DNA of 64,000 bases from Mactromeris polynyma (taxonomy: Eukaryota > Mollusca > Bivalvia > Venerida > Mactridae), in assembly GCA_032209605.1 (NCBI GenBank), contig JASFXZ010000056.1:310001-374000 (forward strand). The letters run 5' to 3'. Positions within the stretch are counted from its first letter, which is position 1; every line of letters starts with the position of its first letter. Shown piece by piece: positions 1 to 11,202 of the stretch. Made by a program: the position numbers and the translations under genes. The notes under the pieces are model-generated. The model was not told where the DNA came from. It saw only the letters and a program-made list of their open reading frames with translations, and made no database searches.

Positions 1-2
1 TG

Positions 3-749
3 GAGAGGGCATTCGGACTTCTTAAGTCTCGATTTAGGTTGTACATTCCACCATTTTATAATTGTAATCTCTAATTTCAATATTCAAGATGAAAGAAGTA
101 ATTTCTCATAGACTTATTGTCCGACACTCATTTTCAATACCAAATTGTGGTATCTAACATGGATATTAAAAAAAAATTATGAGGGAATACATGCATATAG
201 CTATTGTTCGTCTAAATAAGAAACTTGAGTCACTCAAACATCCAAAATAATATGAATCGGAGTTATATTTAACTGGAATGCTCACCAGACCGAGTAGTTG
301 TGCTCATGGAATTGCTTGTTTGACTATACACAGTTAGTGCAAGGTTATAGTCATAGACTTGGTTAAAGTACAGCCTATATAATATGCAATCTTGTGTCAC
401 TCATATATAGTTTTTTTAAAAATACAATTTATATAGAACAATTTAAGAACTATTGACGTTAATACTTATATTAATGCTATTACAACATAACCAGAATTTC
501 AACTTGATTTTTGTTTTCATGCATTACAGATGTCTACATAAAAGTGGCGGATGTCTGATGTTTGAGCCATTCAAATGTGCTCCGATAATTTCAGCATGTT
601 TAAGATTGCACAACATGTGTATAAATAACAATGTACCATTGATGGTACCGTTGGTCAATGACATTCCTGATGACCATCCAGAGCTGCATCTACCAGTACA
701 GCAATCTGCTATTGCCAAAAGACAAGCGATTGTACGATTATTTATTTGA
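3..749 (+). CDS. HARBI1-like nuclease (DDE_Tnp_4), last two exons, 5' truncated by window
   Basis: Exon 3-37 reads ERAFGLLKSRF and exon 530-749 continues RCLHKSGG...ISACLRLHNMCINN to a stop. The join uses a GT donor at 38 (AG|GTTGTA) and an acceptor after TTACAG at 529. It restores the conserved RFRCL sequence of HARBI1-type nucleases; the Glu of ERAFG corresponds to the last acidic residue of the DDE triad. The family cuts and joins DNA for PIF/Harbinger elements and works with a Myb-like partner, which lies convergently at 836-4451. The earlier catalytic Asp residues are outside the window. An alternative is a domesticated HARBI1 host gene, but the partner gene and the TIR favour a transposon. 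Confidence 0.85.
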
Positions 750-835
750 ATGTGTAATTTTGTACATAAACAAACAAAAAAATTCAGATATATGTTCTAT
801 ATGTATTTATTAATTTTCCTATTATTATCACGACT

Positions 836-3800
836 TCATGTTTCAAACATCAGTTCAGTGAGGCGTGCCTCATTCTGAGTATCAACTTGTTTTTCCAATA
901 AATCTAACTTTTTTTTTTTTAATATTATCATTGTGTCCATTTTTTCGGCAATATCTCGTAATAGACTGTTCCTGGTTTTCGATTCTTTAAGAATTTCTTT
1001 TTCAATATTTATCAAGTCCATGCAGCCTTCTACTGTTTCTGAAACTGTAATATAAGTATGAAATTAGTTTAAAACAAAGATCTTATTTATCACAAAAACA
1101 CATTGAACACGTCAATTTTCGATTCTCACAATGTCTATCATACAAAGATGAATTAAGTATTTGCATTAATGTTAATGGTTTATTGAAATTATTGTCATAG
1201 TCTTTGAAAAATAATAGTTTATATTATACTCGTTTACTGACTTCTATAAGTAATTACCACTAAAACGGGAAAATTTATTTATAAATGTTAACACATTTCT
1301 AAAGCATGTTAATTGTTTTATATTAATGTATTATGTTGTTAAGATGTTTAAACGGCTCTTACTTTTTGCTCTTTTATGACCTTTTTTTGTTAATGTTTCA
1401 CTTGATTTATTTTCTGGAATAAAACATATTCATTGCATTAATGTAACACTCACAAAAACACAAGCTTAATGAAAAAATACTTGTGATGACATAGATCATA
1501 TTACAGGCTATAATTCAATAAGATTGCTTTGTTGTGTTATAATAATTTATATAATATATAATATTTACTAAGGATTGTAGTAAATAAATGCAGAAAAATC
1601 AAAAAAATTGACGGAGCTAAATATATTGTTGTTGTACTTTGAAAAGCGTCATGTAATAATTTCTACTTTCAATTTGTGTTCGTCTAATGTAATATTTACT
1701 AAGGATTGTAGTAAATAAATGCAGAAAAATCAAAACAAATGACGAAGCTAAATATATTGTTGTTGTACTTTGCAAAGCGTCATGTAATAATTTCTACTTT
1801 CAATTTGTGTTCGTCTAATGTAATGTATTTAAATTGCATTACATGAAAACAAAGTGAAAATTGAAATTGTTAAAATACCTCTTTTGCGCATTGCTGCTAT
1901 TATTGACGAGCTTTACGTATAATTTTAGTCGAACCATCAAATCATGCTATGTTTTACTCGAACATACCAAATTAATTTACAAAGTACTGATGGACAATAC
2001 ATTTTATAAGTTCATCATGTCGGGAAATTTAAAATAAATAAAATTCAAGTAATAGATTAAGTATGTGTTTACCTTCATCTTGGTCTGAGACATTTACTGC
2101 TTCATCAGGTCCAATACTATCTTCATTGTTTTCAGACACAACACATTCTGGTATATATATAAAGGACAACATGAACTGCTTATCATTGACTACACTATAA
2201 TAATAAACAATAACTCAATCTACAGATACAGTAGTGGTACATGCATATGTGAACCATTTCATAAGTGACATTTAATAAAAACATGCAAATAAGTTACTTG
2301 GAAAAAAGCTGTGTCCCACATATATGTGACTTTTCATTGGCTTATTATCAGCGTCATATTCATACATTATACCGTACATGAAAATACAAATTACTAAAAT
2401 ATACTTTTGATTGAAATGACAGTAATATTGCCACATAAAATCGTTCAGTATACCAATAAGCACATAATCGTACCTTTATTGAATTTAAGACTATTGGTCC
2501 AGCAAACTTTTAAGGAAATTAATGCAAAATAATGAACCTTTTTTTTTAATATACTATTGCAATTGACATTCATGTACCTGATACAAACGTATCTTCTCCC
2601 ATGGCAATACCATCAAGAAGTTCTGTTGGGATAATACTCACAATCTGTAAAACAGAGAAACGACAAATTCTTAAAAATTCTGATTTTGCATTCATATGCA
2701 ATTGACCATTGACTACAACATACATCGCAATTTTTTTCCATTTCAAGGATATGAAAGAAATAAAGACCAACGAGGGGTGTTCATATAATTATGTACACTT
2801 GTTCAGTAATTGAATGTCGACCAAAAATATAAAAACTAAATATTTCGCTAAACACTAAATTGCAGTAAAGTCATTGTCAAAATAATCAAATGTTAAACCT
2901 TCTCATCTATGTCTGTCATAGTTGGTGGAGGAGGCCCACCACCAGTTTTCCTAACGGCTGACCTTCTCTTTTGCTCTGCTTGTTTTGCCTTACTCTGAAA
3001 CATTTTTAATAACAGTATATTAGATCTTTTGAATTATTTATTAAAGCAAATTTGTGGCAGTCTATCAAATGTTTGGTTCATTTGCTATATTGTGTAAAAA
3101 AGTATTGTATTTTAAAAAATATTGGCTGTATTTATTTTGAGAAATTTAGGAATTTGTAAAGATATATTATCGATGACCATATTAAAAGTGCTGTTAATCA
3201 ATAACAAAATGTTATTTTGCAATATTTTACTATTACAAGTTCATAAATATATTTGTAGAAGGCACATTGTTTTATTTATAACATAAATCATATCTGCATA
3301 AATAGTCAATAATGAACATTTATTATATGACAGTTTGATATAATCATTTATGTCCAGCAAGTGCATATTTGTAAAAGAAAATGATATTAGGCTTATAAAT
3401 TATATAGCCAAAATTTTACCTTCATTTCAGCCCATTTTTTCATCACTTCTGGCACACTTCTGTTGCACATACCGCTAGCATTTATGCTGAAAAGAGTATC
3501 ATTCATATGAAAAATGATTATATTTGAAGAGGTATATATTGTTAAGTTAGAGCTACACAAATGATCAAGTATGCAATGAATTTGCAATAGACTCATCTAC
3601 AGCTTTTCATTTAAATACACTAACAACAAGGTGATATGTTCAATGTTGTAAATTGCAATATTAAACTGTACTAGCATGGGAGACATTGCATTTGAGGGGG
3701 TAGACTGTATGTAAGAGAAACAGGGGTGTTTTTTGGAACTGGTACATCATCTGTATCATGTTATATAATTAAAAAATCTAAAATGAATAACATTCTTATG

Positions 3801-4451
3801 GGAACCCAGTGACGACAATAAATAAAAACAAATATATATGTTGGGTGCTGACCAGTCAGTATTATACAAATCTTGACGTTGAATAACTTATTTATACCAA
3901 CAATGCAAATTTATTTGCCCTCTTTTTAAGATAATTTACATTGAATTACACAACGAAAATCACATTGTTAGACATAAACTACTACTACTAGTATTAGAAT
4001 AATCACAGCGATTTTATCAACATTGAACATCCCGTTATGTCATTTCGAATGTCCGAAGATTAGCTTCGCTATCAGCAGGTGAATAATACAAAAGTTGAAA
4101 ACATAGTTGACACATGCGTTAAAATGTGAACAAATTAAATATATGTATAAATTTGGCCAACGTTAAATACTAGCACGGACATATAAATCAGTTATATGTG
4201 TTTTAAATGTCAGTGACACTACCGAAAAATCGACAAAGTGAAACAGAAAGTAAAGCCGATATAAACGAATGCGCCGAAAATGACAATTGAACTTACGTCT
4301 CACAAGTATTGGCCCAAAAATCTTTCTTGATGTGGGCAGATAGTTGTTTTGTAAATTTCCCAGTCACAGTAGCTGTGTTTTCGACGCATTTGTCGACGAG
4401 AACGACACACTCCTCGGAGCTCCAATTGGTTTTCCGCTTTCTGTCGGCCAT
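836..4451 (-). CDS. Myb/SANT-like DNA-binding protein (NAIF1-like partner of Harbinger nuclease), 7 exons
   Basis: Exons on the minus strand: 4451-4297, 3486-3420, 2994-2899, 2644-2578, 2147-2073, 1413-1363 and 1044-836. All junctions are GT-AG and phases agree (coding length 720 bp, 239 residues plus stop). The N-terminal half (MADRKRKTNWSSEECVVLV, then VTGKF..., W.NTCE.INAS, VPEVMKKWAEMK) matches the Myb/SANT-like domain that binds Harbinger termini and brings the nuclease to the nucleus. A basic linker (KQAEQKRRSAVRK), a Pro run, an acidic stretch and a C-terminal Lys/Leu-rich coiled coil follow. An AATAAA lies on the minus strand at about 808-813. The exon 3 donor (GTTTAA) is weak. No frame-breaking lesion was found in this assembled path. 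Confidence 0.8.
1560..1821. repeat. Direct tandem duplication, 2 x 131 bp
   Basis: Two adjacent copies starting AATATTTACTAAGG at 1560 and 1691 differ by only a few bases. They lie in intron 5 of the Myb/SANT-like gene (between exons 5 and 6). No coding content was seen. Confidence 0.9.
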
Positions 4452-4519
4452 GTTTGTTTACGTTCGTCTGCTTACAAATCAAGTGCGCGTGACGTCATAT
4501 GTCAGACTGGCTCACCGAT

Positions 4520-4672
4520 TATCGATGCTTAAGAAAACCTTAAGAACATCTTAAGAAAGCGAATTTAAGAAACGCTTTCTGAAACGGTTTAAGAAGTTCT
4601 TAAAAATCTTCGTAAATCGGAAATTTAAGATAAGAAAGTAGTTAAGATAAGAAGCTTTCTGAAACGGCCCCC
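4520..4672. repeat. Harbinger right terminal and subterminal repeat region
   Basis: The outer end (minus strand GGGGGCCGTTTCAGAAAGC) is echoed inward by a second GCTTTCTGAAACGG at about 4575 and by many TTAAG motifs, a plausible subterminal binding-site array for the Myb-like protein. The boundary with outside sequence is at about 4671-4673. Confidence 0.7.
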
Positions 4673-4905
4673 AGGCACTTGAGGAGGTTAAAGGCTACTA
4701 TACGGCAATAATACACACAAATAATAAAAGAAACTTCAGACAGAGAATTTCGATACAAAAAAATATTCCTCAACACGAGTTTAAGTCTACTCGCCTTCGA
4801 GTCAGAGAGATGGATGACAACTAAAGCATATTTTCTACTGCACGCTTTCATTTATAACTTAAAGGAAGCAATGCGCATTCATTCTTCTCACAATCTCCCT
4901 TAAGC
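4673..4905 (+). repeat. Dispersed repeat family R1, 3' portion
   Basis: Sequence from AGGCACTTGAGGAGG onward matches 8147-8400 and 46408-46660 nearly base for base. The 5' part of this copy should lie left of the Harbinger insertion. No coding content is seen. Confidence 0.75.
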
Positions 4906-5046
4906 CAAACACTGTGGCTTTATGCAGTCATGAATTTGATACTGTGGCTTTGGGCGTTGATGAATTTGACAGAATAGTATTTTGCCAACATATTTCTCTA
5001 TTAGTCACATTTTCCCATTTCTCTGTGTGATCATAGTATACACATA

Positions 5047-5240
5047 CAGTAAAACTTCGCAACCTCGAACAGTTTTGGCTCGAACACAGTAGATACATCG
5101 AACAGGTTCATAGGTCCCGGCGAAACCCCTTCTTATTTCATATTATCGAACAGTAGATCACTCGAACGGAGATAGGTCGAACACTCGAACAGGGTTTGCG
5201 GTCCCTAGATACCATTCCAGTCATTGTTCACCATAGATAG
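5047..5240. mobile_element. Tigger/pogo-like terminal fragment
   Basis: It starts TA|CAGTAAAACTTCGC with repeated TCGAACA motifs, a pattern typical of pogo/Tigger-type TIR elements. The opposite end was not identified, so this is probably a one-ended relic. Confidence 0.4.
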
Positions 5241-5848
5241 GTCGAACAATACAATAATTAACACCTTTCATGGACAGAGCGATATTCTATCGTTTGTTGA
5301 CAGGTAGGATTGGGGATACATGCTATTCGCACGTAATGATTATTACTTGATGGTTGTAATATACTGTAATGTACTTATGTGGCAAACAATTCAATTAATG
5401 GATCTATTAAATATTTAATGAAGTCCAAATAGGAATTATTTATGTTTACGGACGATCATGTGATAGTAATGGTGGCTAGTACAACATTTGAAATTCTCTA
5501 GATAAAAATATTGGATATTACCGTTTTACTATTGAAGCTTTTTATTCGAATGAAGACGTTTTTTATCCATAAATGATACATGTATGAAAATACGAAGTGA
5601 AAAGTGGATTTAATGATCGTGAACTGTGTTGTAAACTGTTCAGTTGAAATCACAAAATAAACAATGGATAACAAAGGATCGATACGTTTTCTAGCTCTAC
5701 TCTACTGAGAGGTATAAGTATACCATGATAAGTAGAGAGTGACGTCATGCAATATTTACATGGTTTGACCACCTTTATTGATCACAATAGGTAAATCAAA
5801 TAACAAGCAAAACTATTTATTGTGATATAGATTTCGTTAAACTAACAA

Positions 5849-5912
5849 CCGTGATAGCTCAATTAAGCTTTTTAGCTTTGGTCCGAGTTCAAGACCATCG
5901 GGAGGTAGTGTT
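5849..5912 (+). other. tRNA-like relic (A box and B box)
   Basis: The stretch has an A-box-like TAGCTCAATTAAGC and a B-box-like GAGTTCAAGACC about 35 bp apart. No acceptor stem closes, so it is a decayed tRNA gene or SINE head rather than a functional tRNA. Confidence 0.4.
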
Positions 5913-6349
5913 TTTTTTCATTACAATATTATATATTTCGTTGGTCATCTACAGTTGTACTTACACGACTTATACTAATTAATGTTCGCTCGACTATCAT
6001 TAATTAAAAACATTGTATAACCCGAGTGTGTATTTATAAGCTATTCACTAATAACGATATGGTTTCGTGATTTTTAAAGTGCACAATATCATGGTGCAGT
6101 AGATTTACATGTACATTTATCGCTACACACTCACATTATATGGAACAAAGTTGATATGGCTACTTCGAAAAAACGTCAGAGGTTCAAATGAAATTTTTAA
6201 CGACGACGCTATAGCCAAAACAGGTTTGGTTTAAACGACAAAGCAATTAGACGATAACAAAAAAAAATAAACAGACAGACACGACAAACAACAAGTAATT
6301 GATGAGCACTGAGTAAGCGATAAAAAAATCATATTGTCCATTAAAATGG

Positions 6350-6428
6350 GAGGCAGGAATGTGTCTCGAACTCACACCCTATCTATTACAAGTTACTAGT
6401 CAGAAGCGCTACCAACTGAGCTATCAAT
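6350..6428 (-). other. tRNA-like relic (A box and B box)
   Basis: The minus strand carries a near-perfect A box (TAGCTCAGTTGGTAGCGC) and a B-box-like GAGTTCGAGAC. The ends do not pair as an acceptor stem. It is probably a tRNA-derived pseudogene or SINE head. Confidence 0.45.
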
Positions 6429-6439
6429 ACTGTCTACTT

Positions 6440-7750
6440 GAGCGATATTTCATCAACATTTAATACTAATCCTGAACATAATAGTCATGATAATGACCGT
6501 AAGCTTTACATGTATTGGAAAGTGGGTATGGTCGTGTTTAGTAGGCAAAATAGTGCACAGAATACCAGGCAAAATACAAGTCAGAATACTACTGCGTCAA
6601 TGCCAATAGATGTTCTTGGACAATCACGTGAAATATTATATGGACCTAGTGTTTGTTTGCAAAATCTAAATAATACACAGCAAGCACAGCGGACTGAGCA
6701 TAACACAAATATTTCAATCCAGAGTCAAGAAATGGGACAAACGTTTTCACCTATACTAACCGAAATGCAGTATTATGGACAATCACACCACGCCCCTAGG
6801 AACAACCACTATGCATACACAGGTGTTGTACAAACAGGCACTAATGCAGGTGCGGATAGCGGAGTATCACCTTGGGCTTTGAATCTGTGTCAGCAAGTTA
6901 ACTGTATCCAGACAATGCTGGATAATCACTGTAAAACATGGCAAAATGTTGAACAAAATGTGTAGGCTCAAAATGAAAGTTGATTAAAATGGAGCGTGCT
7001 CTTTTTACCTACCAAGTATAAAACAAGAAATAAAAACAACAAGCTCAAAGCTCAGCGATATTGAAAACAATATGAAACATTTACAAACAAAAGCCACAGA
7101 TTATGACGGAACTATTCAACAATATAGTGACATGTACGATGACATATCAGCGAACAATAGAGATACTGATCAGAGAATAAGACAGATAGAAACGCGTCTA
7201 ACAGAACTGGAGTTGAAATGCGAAAACACAGAGAAACACATAATGCAAACAGACGAAAGTGTAACAGACGTAAAATGGCGCAGTATGATAGAAAGCATTC
7301 CCTTTTTTGGGGCATCCGGAGGTTAAAAAACTGAGGTCAAAAACTGTGAAGAGAAAATTCAAGATTTTATAAAAAGCGATATGGGTATTGAAAAAGCATG
7401 CCAATGGATCGTGCCCATCGTTTAGGACGATAGAACAGTAACTTGCGTCCTCGGCCCATCTGTGTAAAATTTACATTCTATAAAGACAAAGAAATTGTGA
7501 GAATGAAAGCTCCACACTTGAAATTAAACGGAAGTCACTGTATGGCTTCGCAAAACAAGCGCGGGATAATGAAAACAATAAAGTAAAATTAGTGTGGGAC
7601 AAACTGTATAACAATGGAACATTATATAACGCACATAATGCTAGTGAAAACGGCGCTAGACCGAAAGTGTACAGATATACGAATTACAAGAAAGCATACA
7701 GACAGAGAGGACAAAACGAAACACCTAGTGACATACATATACGACGGGTG
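6440..7750 (+). pseudogene. LINE ORF1 remnant
   Basis: The first open stretch (6440-6965) is Gln/Asn-rich and ends SPWALNLCQQVNCIQTMLD...WQNVEQ. A second (about 7030-7326) is coiled-coil-like and leads to VTDVKWRSMIES. A third, in shifted frames (about 7330-7700), gives MPMDRAHRLG, VKFTFYKDKEIVRMKAP and KLVWDKLYNNGTLYN-like peptides. This order (low-complexity head, coiled coil, RNA-binding core) is that of an L1-type ORF1 as found in many mollusc LINEs. Several frameshifts and stops are present. No reverse transcriptase follows, because the ~8 kb repeat block begins at about 7753. Confidence 0.65.
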
Positions 7751-8061
7751 TTTTAAATACTTCATTTGAACGTCTTATTTGTGAGTATATTTTTAAACAT
7801 CATACATACTGACATAAAAGAGAGACATTACCGTCGCCTTAATTCTACACTGACGTAACTGGGATTTTATTAGTTTTAAGAAATAAATGTTTAAAGATTG
7901 AAGAGTCAATAACTTTTTCGTCTTACGTCTTTGTGTAATTGGATTTTAGTCTAATAGAACAGTTTTACATTGTTACAAATCTCACCATCATTTAGAGTGC
8001 CAGGAGACGCACACATCAATATTGCCAAAAAAAGACTTACGTCCCTCTGGAATTAAGCCGA

Positions 8062-8450
8062 CGATAAATAGCTACAGGGAACGTCACATACATAAGACTG
8101 TGCCTCTCCGCATATACCTTCCGGAAACACAACAATCCATAAAACATCAGGCACTTGAGGAGGATAAAGGCAACTATACGGGAATAATGCACACACATAA
8201 TAAAGAACTTTCAGACAGAGAATTTTGAAAAACAAAAATATTCCTCAACACGAATTTAAGTCTACTCACCTTCCAGTCACTGAGAGATGGATGACAACTC
8301 AAGCACATTGTCTACTTACCGCTTCCTTATATACATTAAAGGCAGCAATGCTCGCATATCCTTCTCACGATCTCCCCAAGGCCAAACATGTGGCTTGCGT
8401 GGGGAGGCACTGTCTTGTGTACGTGACGTTCCCTGTAGTTACGTATTATC
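8062..8450. repeat. R1 repeat with inverted 50-bp ends
   Basis: The segment from about 8070 (ACAGGGAACGTCACATACAT) is the inverted repeat of about 8395-8440 (GGGGAGGCACTGTCTTGTGT...GTTCCCTGTAG). Between them is the R1 body shared with 4673 and 46408. The arrangement looks like a small non-autonomous element with subterminal inverted repeats. Confidence 0.55.
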
Positions 8451-8539
8451 TCTCTTTTATGATGAATTTTATACTGAGGCTTTTGGCATTGATGAATCTA
8501 ATAATATACTATTTTGCCCACATGTTTCTCTATAAGTCA

Positions 8540-8830
8540 CATTATCCCATTTCTCTGCGTGATCATATTATACATGTATCCTATTTTCCTTTACACGACG
8601 CATATTCTTAAATCTTTATTATATATATGTCCATATCGCAACCAGACACACATCCCCCTATCTCCATCGCACGTCTTGATCACATTCTCTGGAAGACCCA
8701 TGCAGCCATATTTTTCTGTTTGTCACATATTCCTATATCCCTACAGACACATATTCCCATATCTGTACAGACACAATGTCATATTCCCAAATTTGTATCT
8801 ACCACACATATAATCCCTATCTCTACCATA
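8540..8830. repeat. Diverged ~24-25 bp minisatellite
   Basis: The pattern GACACATATTCCCATATCTG recurs with heavy divergence about every 24-25 bp. Open frames across it are repeat artefacts rich in HIPIS-like peptides. Confidence 0.6.
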
Positions 8831-9029
8831 GCAATATTCGTTTTTTATGTATTTATTTATTCATTTAAGTTTATTCAGTACCCTCACATTAATGCTGACA
8901 ATTACAGATATTGTGCCCATTGAATAAAGCAGTATAACATGGACGTTTATAACATTATATAGTTCATTCCACTGGTACATGTATGTGTATTGTTCTATAC
9001 TTAAAATGTCTTTTTTTTATGACGAACAA

Positions 9030-9965
9030 GAAATTAAATGTGGGGACAATCCGAATCCTTGTGAGCTAGAATATGTAGATAATAACCTAAACAATCATAT
9101 GTTTTATTTTACTTTCTGCGTTTGGCATTATCATGTATTACAGTATCAGGTTATATAATAAATTTGTTTCATTTTGTATCAAATACTTCTAGCTTTTCTT
9201 TATGAGTTGCTATCATTCTTTGGATACAAATACGTCGAAATAGATAAGGTTTAAAAAGTTCCATTTCTTGTACTTTTTTGTTATAATAGAATAATATAAT
9301 AATATTAGAAGAAATTTTATCATATTTCTTTTTATTGTCATTGTTTTACTAAACCTAGTGATATTATTCTGTAGCTACATGTAAGTATATGTATTTGGAT
9401 ATTTTTGGGATTGAGAAATTGTTGTAAATTAAACCACAATTTTACATTCCTAAAAAAGATGCAACTGTGCTTTTGGTATCATTGAACAAAAATCACTATT
9501 AAACTTGTTAGTTTACATTTATACAGATAATCAGTATTTTAACTTATTTTTATCACTTGTTTATATTGAAATTTTCTTAGTTTGGTATCTTTAGTACAGT
9601 TGATTGGTATTGATAATTCATATCTCCATGTGATATGTTCCCCTAGGAATTCTGTGTCCCATTTCTCAAGAGGTTTTTTGTTGGTGGTTTTTAATTTTGA
9701 TTTGTATGTCATATAACAATTTGTTCGTTTAATGGCTTGTTTTACTTGATCTACAAGATATTCAGTCCCATGAACTGAGGTAATTTCCTCTTCCGTTAAT
9801 TGTTTCCCCCATTTTTATCGATTGCTTTAATTAAGGATAAATATTTAAGACAATCACCATTTGCAATGGTACATTCATTGCGCATTTGTTCAACAGTTAA
9901 GAAATCTTTAGTTTGGTAGTCAAAAACATGTTCGATGTATAACACATCTCTTTCCTACCAATGTT
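9030..9965 (-). pseudogene. L1/Tx1-like LINE C-terminal fragment, copy 1
   Basis: Translated on the minus strand from about 9960, the block gives TVEQMRNECTIANGDCLKYL, then LEKWDTEFLGEHITW and INCTKDTKLRKF. These resemble the post-RT region of L1/Tx1-type LINEs, where a KW..EL segment precedes PF...KDTKLQWFQYRI. Stops and frameshifts break it. The same fragment is present in copy 2 at 47300-48220, so it was part of the block before the block duplicated. Confidence 0.5.
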
Positions 9966-10248
9966 TATATAGAAACACATTCTTGAGTTAAATTGCTTAT
10001 TGAATATTTATATTCTTATTCTACACTGTGTTAAGAAAGATTTGTTGTTACAACAGTTTTAAATGGAAATAGTTGTCTGTCACCGTAGATATGAGTAGAT
10101 AACAATTTGTTATCAAGGGCCCCTTGTTACGCATTGATAAAACTGCGAAAAATACACCGTTAGTGACATTTAATTATTACGATCGTAATTAAAAAACAAC
10201 ACTTAATATTCGTTCTTCGGAGATTTAAGTTGAATTAACGATTGTACA

Positions 10249-10425
10249 ATGCAAACTAGCCTGCGTATGTGGATGAACGGTGGACAAAAACGTCCCGCCA
10301 TCACGGAAAATGCGGATGTTGAGAGTTTACCAGGAACTCCAGAAAACGTCAAAGAACTGAAAGTGGGGCTGAAAGTCCTCAAAGAGTTTCTGAAAACAAT
10401 TCGTAGAAATTTAAATCCCAAGTGA
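10249..10425 (+). CDS. Exon-like ORF conserved in both block copies (58 codons), copy 1
   Basis: The ATG at 10249 opens MQTSLRMWMN, followed by a polar, Lys-rich segment (VESLPGTPENVKELKVG, LKEFLK, RRNLNPK). In copy 2 (48557) the frame is kept with about ten differences, several amino-acid changing. The last codons run into GTGAGT in copy 2, a consensus splice donor, and GTGACT here, so the ORF may be a first coding exon whose donor has mutated in this copy. I do not recognise the family. Being inside a repeat block, it probably belongs to a transposon. The minus-strand ORF over the same bases is likely a shadow. Confidence 0.3.
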   Translation: MQTSLRMWMNGGQKRPAITENADVESLPGTPENVKELKVGLKVLKEFLKTIRRNLNPK

Positions 10426-10539
10426 CTTACTGATTTTGACTTGCATATAATCCAAACTCTGAAGGCACATGTTCTGTACATTGAGTACAGATGGAAAAAA
10501 GAAGCATGCATTTGTAACACCTGGCTACTAGACTTATAA

Positions 10540-11045
10540 GTATGCATATATACTTAACACATATTTCAATTTCTCTGTCTTATGTTATTGGCGTTCCCTG
10601 CAGCTACTTATTCTCTCTCTTTTTCTTGGCCGATATTCCTATATCTCTACGAGGACTTATATTTTTACGTGACCCACTTCCTCAGTTTTCTACAAGATGG
10701 ATATTTCTATATTTCTATCAGAAACATATCGCTATATTTGTTTTAGACATATATTTCTATAGCCCTGCTAGACTAATATTTCTATAATTCTTCTCGATCC
10801 ATGTTTCTTTATTCCGATCGGACACACATTTCCATTTTTCGAATAGATCCATTAATTGCTATATTCCCATTTCTGTACGAGGCTCATACTTCCATTTCTC
10901 TACCGAACACCGGACTTTATACGAGACGTATAGTATTATCTCCATTTCTCCATCGAATACATAGTCAGATTCCTCTACAAGACAACACATTCCATTCCTC
11001 TATACGGCAAATTGACCAATTTCTTTACCAGACACATCCCTCCAG
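10540..11045. repeat. 25-bp minisatellite, strongly diverged
   Basis: Successive units GATGGATATTTCTATATTTC, GAAACATATCGCTATATTTG, GACATATATTTCTATAGCCC, GACTAATATTTCTATAATTC and GATCCATGTTTCTTTATTCC start exactly 25 bp apart from about 10697. Because 25 is not a multiple of three, the long open frames here are not evidence of coding. An R1 fragment lies at 10575-10625. Confidence 0.75.
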
Positions 11046-11202
11046 TAGGTAAATGATTCAGCATCTGCCTTACATGCGTTGTCCGACTATGTATATGACA
11101 CTTTTTAAGGCTTGGCTATCTAACCTATACACAGGAAGTGTTCCTGTTGATGAAACACTAACAAATAGTTATAATTTGGATTAAGTATCACTAACACATT
11201 AT

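Larger units (their letters stand above)
1..4672. mobile_element. PIF/Harbinger DNA transposon, right-hand part (left end outside window)
   Basis: The segment holds the two genes typical of Harbinger elements: the C-terminal end of a HARBI1-like nuclease (+) and a Myb/SANT-like DNA-binding protein (-). They converge, with 86 bp between their stop codons. The right end at about 4650-4672, read on the minus strand, starts with GGGGGCCGTTTCAGAAAGC, which resembles Harbinger termini. The sequence just outside (from about 4673) matches the middle of a dispersed repeat seen uninterrupted at 8150 and 46410, so the element appears to have landed inside that repeat. The left terminus and the target duplication cannot be seen. 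Both genes keep introns and open frames, so a recent insertion or a retained active copy is possible. Confidence 0.8.

Noticed and set aside
8225..8923. Overlapping ORFs rich in HIPIS and PYRN peptides (also 10542-11052, 46678-47184, 48850-49372)
   Set aside because: They arise from 24-25 bp repeats; the period is not a multiple of three and the frames drift between block copies.
10203..10547. 114-codon minus-strand ORF conserved in both block copies
   Set aside because: It overlaps the plus-strand MQTSLRMW frame, which ends at a splice donor; conservation follows from block duplication and no domain was seen.
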